Shown here piece by piece: positions 25,706 to 36,200 of a stretch of 64,000 nucleotides of DNA. The first letter of the stretch is position 1; each line of letters starts with the position of its first letter. The DNA is taken from the NCBI GenBank assembly GCA_029339505.1, contig JAQISU010000114.1, positions 4,142,001-4,206,000 of the forward strand. Direction: 5' to 3'. This DNA comes from Unio delphinus (lineage: Eukaryota > Mollusca > Bivalvia > Unionida > Unionidae). The translations under genes and the position numbers were made by a program. The notes under the pieces are model-generated. The model did not search any database. It was not told where the DNA came from and saw only the letters and a list, made by a program, of their open reading frames with translations.

Positions 25706-28671
25706 GGACTTTGTATAGCACCTAATCTTTAGAAGCTCTAAACGCTTTACAACAACTATAATGATATGACTGTATACACTACAGAAAAACAAATAACAAA
25801 ATCCATGAAATTGGAAAACATAAAAACATGCTGGAAACATATAAAAGATACAAAACATGTTTAGGTCTCTAAGTTTTTAACTGCAGTCGAAAAAGGTGAG
25901 TCTTATGAGCACTCTTAAAAAATGGATGACTGTGTTTTTTGTGTTTAATTTCTACCTAACCATCCACACTAAACATCACATCAGAATATTAATAACTGTT
26001 ACATAACAAACATATCAACAATAACAGAGTGTGAAATAGGATATAACATACTTCTCCCTGCCCAACAAACACAGGCTTATTACATACATGTGTCATAAAT
26101 CATGTATCAAAAATTAAATACTTTAAAAAAATAGGTAAACTCTATACTCCAAAATGCCTTAAAGACAAATGAATATTTGTAACACCATAAATTTTGCAGC
26201 ACAGAGATTATTACCCCTGATCACAATGAAGCCAAGTGTATTCTTACCCACAAAATTGTGACCACAATTGTTAGATTCTGTTGAATTTATTCATTTTTCT
26301 ATGTAAGATATATTTTTGCCAAAAATGTTTACACATATGAAATCATGTTTCATACCATAAAAAGATTCAAACTGTTCCTGCAAAATTTATTTCTATTATG
26401 TTTCTCTAAAGCAGACACAATTGTCGTTATTTTGACATAATTTAGTGATACAGTACTGAAAAAAACACGAATAATTTATTCTAGCCCTTTGAAGAACCAA
26501 CTACACATACAATTTAAGAATTTGCGGAGTTTTCCTGAAATTTATAATATATATGCTAACCTCCTCACCCACCCGATTCCACACAAAAAACCCACTAATT
26601 TGGAAAATGCATTTATTTTGCCAAAAATGAATTATTTGTATGACTTACAAACCTAATCATGATCACTTAAAACTAGATTTGCAAATTACAATAAATCTGT
26701 ATGCCTAATAATGTTTTCTAAACTTATGATGTATGAATTAACAGTTTAGATTTAAGCAAGTGACACATTACTTATCTGGGTCTGTATACGATTCCCTAAT
26801 CAGTTTTTGTGCTAGGCTGAAGTAAAGCTTCATAAGAATGCAAAAACTGAAGTAAGATTACAATAAATGGATTGATTGCCATAAAGATGGTAGCCTACTT
26901 AATCTGGATGACAATGAGGATTAAAGGATACCGAATCTTTCCAACAAGGGATTGTATCCTGGCAAAGTATCATACTTGAATAATAATCAATGAGAGAAAA
27001 CTATTCAAACTCTAGGGAACACATTTAGAAAAAAAACGTAACTCACTAACAGGCAAATGTGCTAACAAAGAAGTTTTACTTGTAACACTGGTACTGAATG
27101 TTCCTAGGTGTTGCAAAGCTTTAATTAAAATTTATACACTTTTATACACATTTCAAAATGGATTACTGCTTTTCAGACAGTTTGGTAATGCATGTTTTTT
27201 CTTTATATGGAACACAAAATGCGTATTCAATGCCACCTATGAACCAAAACAAGAAATATATAAATGTAACAGAAATATCCCTGCCAATATATTACAATTA
27301 ATAGGCAAAGTTTTATGTGAAAAAAGGGTCATAACTCTATAAAATTTTGTCAGAAGAAAAGAATAATCTGACTGGTTTACTTAATTAAATTTTGTTCAAA
27401 ACCATGAAGTCCTTCAAACGGTCTTGAGCAGAAATGAAATTGCAACTGAACAGGAAAATAGTAAGTCAAACAGGAGCTATACATGTGTTAGATATGGTAG
27501 GAAACATGGTAAAAACTGACCTTGACCTAGATCATTTAATGCAGAGATTCATTCCAAATTTGATTTCAATTCATGAAGTTCTTCAAAAGTAAGCAGAAAA
27601 ACTTACAATGCAACAGAAAAGGTGTAGTTCTAAGCTGGGTAAACTGGAGACATAACTCCATTAAACTGTGTTGAAGAATGGTGAGTACTGAATTGGATTG
27701 ATGGATCTTTTAATTTAAAACTTGACACTTGGCTTGAATCCATGATGTCTTTCAAAAGTAGAAATGAGACTTGATGTGATAAGATGTAATGTTATAAAGC
27801 AGAATAACATGGGTGACAATTATACTATAAAAGATATGGTGTGAACATTAAAAACAATTCCAGCCTATATTATCCTTAAAGAGTTTCTACCACTGAATAC
27901 AGCAAAAAATAATCCTTCCTAATCTATTGGTATCATTTTGCTCTATCATTACTGTAAGCAATTTATTTAACTCAGCCATAAAGCCATTGCCAGCTGCAAG
28001 TTGAACATAAATATTTGTTCAAACCATGTCTGCAAACCCCTGTGATCTTGACCTTGAAGGTTAAAAGGGTCAACAAAATGAAGTAATATTTTCATTACAA
28101 TGATGCTTTCTATGAAAGGATTATGAAAATATAAGAAAATGAGAAAATGAAAAAAATGAGAAAAATGAGAAAATGGGAAAAATGAGAAAATGAGAAAAAT
28201 GAGAAAAAGATAAAAATGTAACTTAGACTTTACTTCCACCCATAAAGGTCACTGGGAGTAAGTGTGTTGCAGAATAAATTAGCTTGCAATGCATGCTTCC
28301 TATTAATAGGATAGAGAATACATCACGGGGTTTAAAAAAACTTAAGTAACAAAATCCTTATTGCAAATCATCAGGACTATGACCTTGACTCCCAGGCAAT
28401 TGAGTATCACCAAATTACCTTTTTTGCCAAGGTCAATTACATTCTTACTACCATGTAAGCAAATATGTCATATTATGATAACATTTAAAGGAATTTAATT
28501 GTAGTGTTTATGTAGGTTATTTTAGGCCTTGATCTAAAAAGTGATTGATCTAAAATATTTAGGTGGTATTTTATATTCCATCCAAATTTTTTGTCCAGTA
28601 TTACAAGGTACATTGTAATTTAGCTACTTTGATGGTTCACAAAACAAAATTAAGCATTTTCTATGCCACAT
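25706..28671. other. 3 kb of intron, nothing recognised apart from simple repeats
   Basis: AT-rich; a GAGAAAAAT-rich low-complexity stretch lies at about 28125-28215. Scattered TGACCTTGACC strings (for example near 27520 and 28380) resemble old pieces of the family at 24640. No coding signal. Confidence 0.45.
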
Positions 28672-28880
28672 ATATCGACTTAAAAGTCACATCGAAGAGC
28701 AAACTGCATAGATCCATATCTGCCATGGTATAATGTGCCAGCATATCCAGGTCTAAGTAGTTTGCTATGAGTAATCAGTAGAACAAACACATAGATCTAG
28801 GTCCACTAGCACATTATGCAATGGCAGTTCAGGGTCTATGTTGTTTGAAATTGGACTCAATTTATAAGTGAGGATAAATA
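28672..28880. mobile_element. MITE copy 3
   Basis: Diverged copy; internal TCTGCCATGGTATAATGTGC and right end TTATAAGTGAGGATA align with copies 1 and 2. Confidence 0.55.
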
Positions 28881-29323
28881 GAATTTTATTCCAAAGTTTA
28901 AAATTGTCTAAAAATGTACAGTCTTTAAAACCACTATCTTGTCAAATTGCATGGTCAAATAAATTTTAAAAAGTCATACAAGTGGTGACTAATACAGCAA
29001 GAGTGATTAATGAGTGACAGACAGACAAGCCCTAAGTCAAGTGGTTATTCCTTTGGTTTCCAGGCTGATATTGAAAATCAATACTTATAGGCCACCTACA
29101 ATTCTGAATAAAGTATGTTATTCAAGCTTATATTCATACCATATGCATTTAGCTCTATGTCCACTCACGAAACAGAAGGCTAAAAACTTTTGAAATTTCA
29201 TGGACTGGACAAACACATGGAGAATTACTTCTCACTGACCAAAATTAACTAGTATGACTAACACCACCAACAGTCTCTTTTAAAGGACTTCATATAAACA
29301 ATATGTTAATAAAATCACAACAT

Positions 29324-29541
29324 ACCATATAAATGAATGCTTGATTGTAAGTTAGTCTAACTGTAAATTTCATGGATCCAGATCTGCCATTGCATAAAGC
29401 ATCTGGAGATCTGGGTCTATGCAGTGTTTTAGGAGTAATGCATCGACCAAACAACATCTAATATGTTGACATATTAAACAAATGCAGATAAGGTTCCATG
29501 TTGTCTGAAGTTAGACATACTGTTAAGCAAGTATAGTATAT
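29324..29541. mobile_element. MITE copy 4
   Basis: Diverged copy; CCAGATCTGCCATTGCATAA, GATCTGGGTCTATGCAG and right end TTAAGCAAGTATAG are diagnostic. Confidence 0.55.
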
Positions 29542-29879
29542 TTTAGTTTCAAAACTTAATCACATATGAGACAATGTGGAAGTTGAATGTGCAGGTAACA
29601 CATTTTTTAAATATCAAACTTTTTTAATGTGACTAGGTACACTGAATCTTATCCAATAAACCTTTCTTTCCATCCACTTTTAGACTAGCTGGAGATTCTG
29701 TGGAGATATTCAAACAGAATTCTTTCTTTTTTGAGTTTTTCCCAAAAATATACAGTAAACAAGGTGTTTACTTGCAGATATGAATCACCTTGCCAGGTTA
29801 AGCATATTTGGAGTAGCCAACAATAATAAAACTGTTATAAAGGAAAATATCTGAGTAATTCAAATTTTAAAACCAGCTT

Positions 29880-30899
29880 ATGGTCATATTAATTTTGGTA
29901 AAATATGAGCTCCTTCATTTAGACACCATCACATGCCAAGTTTCAAGAGTGTAGGTAAATAATGGTTCAAAGTAACTGAGGCTGTAACACATTGATAGCT
30001 AAAAACTAAAGACACTTAAGCAAGAAAATCAGTCAAATTGACCTAATTTTATATTGTAAGATTAGTCACCTTTATATGCAACTATAGGTCAATTTTCACA
30101 AGACAGTGTAGTTGAAAAAAGGTCCCTGATAATGCAGATGTTTAGAAACAGCTAGAAATTAAAAAGTCACTCTAGCATAAGTATACGGTCACACTAACCT
30201 AGTCATGGTATTGTTCAGTTACAATCTTTTGGATACATCCAAATACCAGGTGACTAGTGAAAATTGGGTCATAAGTCTGATATGCTAAAAACAAAGTCAA
30301 AATAGCTCTCTGTTGTAGTTCTCTGAGATGCAATTACATACCAGTTTTCATTAATGTTGTTATGAATGGTTCCAAGATAATAAGGCTGCAACAAACAGAA
30401 TGCTGAAACAACAAATTTCAATGAGGCATGAAAACTGGGTCACACTGACCTAGTTTTTTCATGGCTAATTTTCTTCCATCCACAGAACATTTTCATAATG
30501 AAAGATGAATTGAGGTTGAAGATATTGGGTGTGTAAATGAACAACTAAAAACATAAAAATCACTAAAGCATGCGAGTTTGGATAAAATGTCCTAGTTTCA
30601 ATATGGTTGTGTTACTTTCACTGAGATGTATCCACATGGCAATTTTATAATCACATGTGAAATATAGACAAAGACATTAAGGGTATAATACAAAAAACAA
30701 TTTCAAATACAAAAGTCACTAAAACATTGAATCTAAGTCAAAGTGACCTAGTTTGGTATGACTGAGAGGTACTTCTACTTAATTGTTTTCATGTGCAGAG
30801 CATAATGAATGAACAGCTGAAAATACAAGTCACTGAACCATTAAAACTGAGTCAGCTGACCTAGTTTTATTATGTGCAAGTTATATGAATCTATATACC
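29880..30899. repeat. Degenerate 130-150-bp tandem repeat with TGACCTAG motifs (left part)
   Basis: Blocks of AAAAGTCACT ... TCA-nnn-TGACCTAGTTT recur at about 30030, 30190, 30440, 30590, 30740 and 30850. The array continues after the virus-like element at 46325-46560, so the element interrupted it. Some units keep an inverted pair GGTCA-nnn-TGACC (30438-30450). Confidence 0.65.
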
Positions 30900-30904
30900 A
30901 GTAT
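30900..30904. repeat. Target-site duplication, left (AGTAT)
   Basis: AGTAT directly before the terminal repeat, repeated at 45984-45988 directly after the right one. A 5-bp duplication fits a retroviral-type integrase; Polintons usually make 6 bp. Confidence 0.7.
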
Positions 30905-31188
30905 AGCAGCAGAGAGGGTGAGCCGGACAACATTTTTAGACAAGTTTTCACTGAAATCACGCTTAAAAACAATGAAACCAATGACATCAGGCCCCAATGT
31001 GTGTGTGAATCATGGATTAGGTCCCCAAAAAAATATGAAAAAATCAATGAAATTAATGAAATCCTCCATCGATTTTTTGGGGAAAAAGGGATTACAACGT
31101 CGTTGTCACTCACCCTCTCTTTCAGTTCTGGGTTAACCGAATATTTGATCCAGTCCGATACGATATCGTGTTCGAGGGTCATGTAAAT
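30905..31188 (+). repeat. Left terminal inverted repeat (284 bp)
   Basis: Reverse complement of 45700-45983. By eye four differences: three in a CCCC/A-run at about 31022-31025 and one in a T/G run near 31079. The inner 56 bp include the last codons and the stop of the packaging ATPase gene. ORFs reading through the repeat are shadows. Confidence 0.95.
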
Positions 31189-31804
31189 TTATTGTTACAA
31201 ATCCGTGTGGGGCAGACTGAGCATGACTAAAGAAATTTCTAAATTGATTGAAGTCCATATCAGAACACCATGTCTGCCAAATATTTCGTAGCGTATGTGT
31301 ATCAACGCCGTTGAATACAGCAAGCATATTACAGTTATCTCTAATCACTTTTGGAATCTGAGTGTAGCGTTGAGTGACATAGATCACATCAGTGTTTTTA
31401 TGCCTGCCTCGGGAAAATATTCTAGCAGGATTTTTTTGTTTATCTAACATGACATCATCGTATACAACTAAATTGTTGATACTTCCATCGAGGTCATTCA
31501 CGGATGGCGCCTCGTCAATATCGGTTATAAATTCAATAACATCCTCGCCAGCAATCTCTGAAGCGTTTTCATTAAAATCTTTTAGCACTTCATAGCATCG
31601 TTGGTCGTCTACGCTAGGGGCAATTAAATACAACTTATCCCACTTCATCCATCTCATTATTAAATTGAGCAGCAATTGCGTTTTACCGGATCCAGATGGT
31701 CCGATTATAATTGCGCGGATAGAGTTTGGTAGCGCTGCATGATGCTTCACTGGTTCTCTTGTTTTAGTCGCTGAAAAATCAATTATATTCATATCTCTAT
31801 ACAT
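31133..31804 (-). CDS. Genome-packaging ATPase (A32/FtsK-HerA type)
   Basis: The protein of 223 residues is the motor expected to pump linear DNA into the capsid. Walker A GPSGSGKT is at residues 35-42 and Walker B NLVVYDD at 111-117. A sensor-like segment (RGRHKNTDVIYVTQ, about 132-145) follows, as in Polinton and NCLDV packaging ATPases. Two starts are possible, Met1 or Met5 (31792). The gene is divergent from the zinc-ribbon/PLA2 gene with only 5-17 bp between start codons, so promoter signals must overlap coding DNA. The last 17 codons lie inside the left terminal repeat, so the right repeat carries a duplicate of this gene's 3' end. The frame is intact. Confidence 0.93.
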   Translation of the reverse strand: MYRDMNIIDFSATKTREPVKHHAALPNSIRAIIIGPSGSGKTQLLLNLIMRWMKWDKLYLIAPSVDDQRCYEVLKDFNENASEIAGEDVIEFITDIDEAPSVNDLDGSINNLVVYDDVMLDKQKNPARIFSRGRHKNTDVIYVTQRYTQIPKVIRDNCNMLAVFNGVDTHTLRNIWQTWCSDMDFNQFRNFFSHAQSAPHGFVTINLHDPRTRYRIGLDQIFG

Positions 31805-31809
31805 AAATT

Positions 31810-32339
31810 ATGGATCTATATTGCGTGACGTGTAAGGCGCATACTGGCACAGATGACTTGACGACGATTACAACTAAAAATAACCGATCAGCGCTTTCTG
31901 GTAAATGCGTACAGTGTAGTACAAAGAAATTTAGATTTGTTTCTAAACCCAAGGAACCCAAGGAACCTTTAAAAAAAAACGAGGAGGTGATATCGCTGCC
32001 AAATTAGCAAAACTCCCTGGAACCCCATGGGCAAAATACCCCGGAGAAAAACACCTTCCAGGGTATAGTTATTGTGGACCGGGAACAAGACTTGATATCA
32101 GACTCAATGATCAAAATCAGCCCCGACCCGGTGAGGAACCAATAAACGCTATTGATAAGGCCTGTCACCTTCATGATGTTGCTTATAAAAGCAGCAATTT
32201 GCAACACAGGCATCTAGCAGATGTGAAATTAATTCATGCGTTGAATTCTATCACTGATAAATCCTTCAAAGAAAAATTGGCTTCCTTTTTGATAAAATCG
32301 GCAATGAAAAGCAAATTGATGTTAGGTGCTGGTAATTAA
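31810..32339 (+). CDS. Zinc-ribbon plus phospholipase A2-like protein, split by a -1 frame change
   Basis: The first frame (31810-32007) begins MDLYCVTCKAHTG and carries two CxxC pairs (CVTC, CVQC), a zinc ribbon. The continuation lies in the -1 frame up to TAA at 32337-32339. It shows a Ca-binding-loop-like YCGPGT (about 32069-32086) and the catalytic CHLHDVAY (about 32163-32186) of the parvovirus VP1/group-X-like phospholipase A2 fold. In related elements, as I know them, these two parts form one protein. The frame changes at a nine-A run ending in A AAA AAC (31974-31980). In viruses such PLA2 domains breach endosomal membranes; that role here is inferred. The gene lies 7 bp upstream of the integrase start. 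Confidence 0.82.
31974..31980 (+). other. Slippery heptamer A AAA AAC
   Basis: In the reading frame of the zinc-ribbon gene this is exactly X-XXY-YYZ. A -1 shift here enters the phospholipase frame at the next codon, with no loss of sequence between the two parts. It is equally explained by one missing A in the run. Confidence 0.6.
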
Positions 32340-32346
32340 TAGCAAC

Positions 32347-33297
32347 ATGGAATCTATTTATTATTCCCCAAGAGGATACTGGAAGGGTAACGCTGCAATC
32401 AGTAAACTCGCTAGCGCCGCAAAAGTGAAAAAAACCACTGCGGCTCATTGGTTATCCAAACAGGCACTATGGCAAATTTATCTACCACCGCCTAAACAAA
32501 TTCAATTCTCGCATTTTGATGTAACCGGACACAATGAAGTTCATCAGGCTGATATATTATTTCTGCCACATGATCGTGGTTACAAATATGCGTTAACTGT
32601 AGTTGATATTGCAAGTCGATACAAAGAAGCAGAACCGTTAAAAACAAAATCAGCCACTGAAGTGGCTTCTGCATTTGAAAGGATTTATCGAAGGAGTCCT
32701 CTGCACTGGCCAAATCTGTTACAAGTTGATCCGGGCAAGGAATTTCAGGGTGCAGTGTTATCTACAATGAAATATCACAATGTCGCTATCAGACGAGGGC
32801 ATACTGCACTGCATCGTGATCAGGCCATTGTAGAACGATTTAATCGGATTCTTGCTGAACGGTTATTTGGATATCAATAGGCAAAAGAATTCATCCAAGA
32901 AAAAAGATCCCGTGAATGGGTTAAGAGATTACCAGGTGTAGTTACCGCACTGAATAACGAGATTACTAGAACCATCAACATGAAACCTATCAACGCGATT
33001 AAAAAGAAGTCGATACCTGAAAAACCACAAAAGGATTTTAGCGTTTCCCAACCAATTCTTGGTAGTAGTGTCATTGTGAGGTACTTATACGAACCAGGAG
33101 AGCTTGAAGGGGGTAGAAAAAGGGCTACTGATCCTATTTGGAGCGTCACTACGCATAAGATATCTAGTATAACACGATCTACGGGTAGACCTCCAATCTA
33201 TAAACTGGATTCAACTGCCCCTCAACGGGGTTTTACTAGACAACAATTACAAGTGATACCCGAGGATACTCAATTGCCACCCCATGGTCTTAACTAG
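32347..33297 (+). pseudogene. Retroviral-type (DDE) integrase, interrupted by an in-frame TAG
   Basis: Start chosen at 32347 (MESIYYSPRGYWKG), the usual beginning of Maverick integrases, rather than an in-frame ATG 21 bp upstream. The catalytic core has D69 (HQADI), D128 (QVDPGKEF) and E163 (QAIVERFNR), a DD35E spacing. A TAG at 32878-32880 stops the frame after 177 residues; the same frame then stays open to 33297. That part holds the C-terminal basic region and an SH3/chromo-like segment with GGRKRATDPIWSV. The full length would be ordinary for the family, so the stop is a point lesion, a sequencing error or a readthrough site. The gene ends tail to tail with the polymerase gene (8-bp overlap). 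Confidence 0.88.
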
Positions 33298-36200
33298 CAC
33301 CCTTGCGTCTATTGCACTCAAGACAAGTCAACATCACATTATTTCTGACATGACCGAGATTGTTATTTTTTCTGTCTACGGTGAATTGGCGAGGATCCTT
33401 ATCCGAATACTGCCAACGCATTATACAATTGCAACTCGCGCAGTGATTATTCTGTTGTTTCTTCAAAGTGATTATTAATTCAGCATCAATATCAAATTCT
33501 CGTTGTTTTTTCTTGTCTTGTTGTTTGTAACCGGAGAGTTTTTTATCAATAATATCATTATCATCGCCAATGATTTCATCATCGCCACCAATGATTTCAT
33601 CATCGAAGACAATTCTTCGAAGTTGATTTATTTTTCGTACTCTAGACACTGCGAGATAGACTAAATTCGACCATTCTATGCGATTATCTACCATCCAAAC
33701 AATTGTATCCGATATAGTCAATCCCTGTGAAGAGTGTATTGTTGCTGCATAACCTAGCGTCCATGGGGATTTATTAGCACGCAATGCATCTTCAACAACA
33801 TTGATATCAACCAGCACAATATCATTTAATACGAGAATTCGTTTTTCACTTCCTGACTCTGTCAGGCCTGGAATATCAACTTCGATGTTCTGTTTTCGTG
33901 TATCCGATGGCCTATAACAGAGGGGCACTGGAAGTGTTGCAAATTTTTGTTTATGCAATTCAAATAACTTCATCTGAAGTGTGTCCCTGACTATTTTTCT
34001 ACTTGCAATGATCAAATCGTTTGGTCTCCACATTTCCCAGAAATCATTCATTGGAGTTTCCGAAATTATTTCACGGGTTATTTCACACTGGATTCTATCC
34101 GGTTGTAATCTAATTAGTTTCTTCAATTCTTTTAATTCATTATCAAGTGATCTATGATCGGTATCAATTTTTTCATAATAGTCTACAAAACCCTTTAGCC
34201 ATTCATGGGGAGATGCACCGACAAATGGTGGTGGTTGGCCGTGATCACCGCACATGACGACTTTTGTATTCTTCAATAACAACCACTCAAGAAATATTTT
34301 TAAGACATCTTCTGACACTGTGTCTATTTCACCCCAAATCATGATTTCAGGAATAAATTTCTCTCCCATGCGCTCAGGAGTCCATTTATCTCCCTTCCAT
34401 CGGAAAAAGCTGTGATAAGTGCAGGCATTTACCCCTCTCTGTATCATTTCTCTTGCAAGTCTATGAGTTGGTGTTAGCACAATCATTTTTGTGAAATCCG
34501 TAGGATTTTTCCCACGAAATAACTCAATTTCCCGGGTTGTTTTTCCTGACCCGCCACAACCGTTTAAATAAACTGTTTTATACAGGCATATTGGATCAGA
34601 AATCGGTGGTGCACTAGAAAATTCTGAACACTGATTGCTTTCTAAGTAATTATTTTCAATGGTAACATCTGCTGATTGAATATAATCATGAATTATTTCT
34701 TTCTTAATTCTCCATGATCCCCATTTCTCGTTGCCAGTAGCCTTAAAATCAGCCATTTTGCTATTTATGTAAAATGAGTCAGTAGCAACTCTAACTGCGG
34801 TGGTAGGAAATCTATTGATCATTGAAAACAGATTGATAGAAGCATAACCGAGCATAGAAGCTCTCAAATGTGTGTACTGCGGATGGTATCCATCATTGTA
34901 GGTAACAATTGTACCCAATTTGGTTCCATCGGACATAAATGCGTCCTTACGATTGACATATAGGCCTTTATTCGTTAAATCCGTGATTACAAAATCGTAT
35001 TCAGCGTTGTCTATAATCAATCGTGAAGAATATTTCGTATTATCATCTTTGCCACCTTGGGTAAATTTACCGATTATTCTTCGTCCAAGATTTTTTGCTT
35101 CATTGTTTCTGATTTCAAATAACTGTTGGGACCAATCCATGATTTGTTGTTCATTAAAATCAGGAAACAGTTTTCGCTCTTCGCTAATTATTTTTTCTAG
35201 ATCAGGTTGGGGTAACCAGACTGATTTCTGTGCTCGATAGGATATAATTGCTTCACTGACAATTAATGATTTTAACATCTTACAATCAAGCATATACCGT
35301 AATAACACTATTGGCATCCAGTGTTTTTCAGACATGTGTTTACCAATCCAAAGATAACTACACGGATGAAGTCCTGTAGCCATTTCAAATGATACTACAC
35401 AAGCGAATCCGGTTAAATCAAAATCAGGCAGTGGTCCATTAATCGCAACACGGGTCATTTCGTGTGTGAGGTGTCCAAATCGTTTGAAATATTTCTCACA
35501 CTCTCCATACCCAAGAAAACTTCCTGGATAACACGCAATCATATCAACTGAAATAACGGTATCAGCGGTGTATTTTGTGTTCCATAATCCGCCGTGGCTG
35601 TATTCAAGACAGGACAATTTGACATCTGATAAAAACTCACTTCGTGTTGGTTTCCACGCGTTTTTCTTTCTAGCAAAATGTGCTGCAATGGATGGTACTG
35701 TGAAACAGTTTGCTAATAATTGATCGTCTTCTTCTCCGTCCCCAGAAAACTCACTAGCTAGTTGTTTCATTTGATTCTGCAGCTCTTCAGTACGGTATAA
35801 TTCTCCGTTAGGCCTTACAAACTGATCAAATTTGCATTCTTCGTCTGAATTACTATGAAATAGCCACACTGACACAGGATCGTTTTTACTCAAATGGTAA
35901 ATAGCATCAAATAATTTCTGCTCTGAAAAAAACTCTTCGGTTCCAAACAGATATTTTACGGTTCTATCCCGTGGGAATATTGTTACTGCAGATGACCACG
36001 CGTGTTCATTATGATCAATAATTTCAATGGGGGTTCCTTTTTTTGATTGATATTTCGGTTCTTTTAATACTTCACCGGTGATTGTCCTTACCGATATTGG
36101 AAATCTCAATGATGTTTCTAATTTGGTTATATCCTGAATTGTTGCCCCATGCTCTTTTACCGTGAACTCCCACTCGGTTATTTTTTTTCGTCTTAGATCA

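Noticed and set aside
30841..31186. ORFs across the terminal repeats (both ends, both strands) as short virus genes
   Set aside because: They mirror each other because the repeats are inverted copies, begin outside the element or in the ATPase 3' end, and show no domain.
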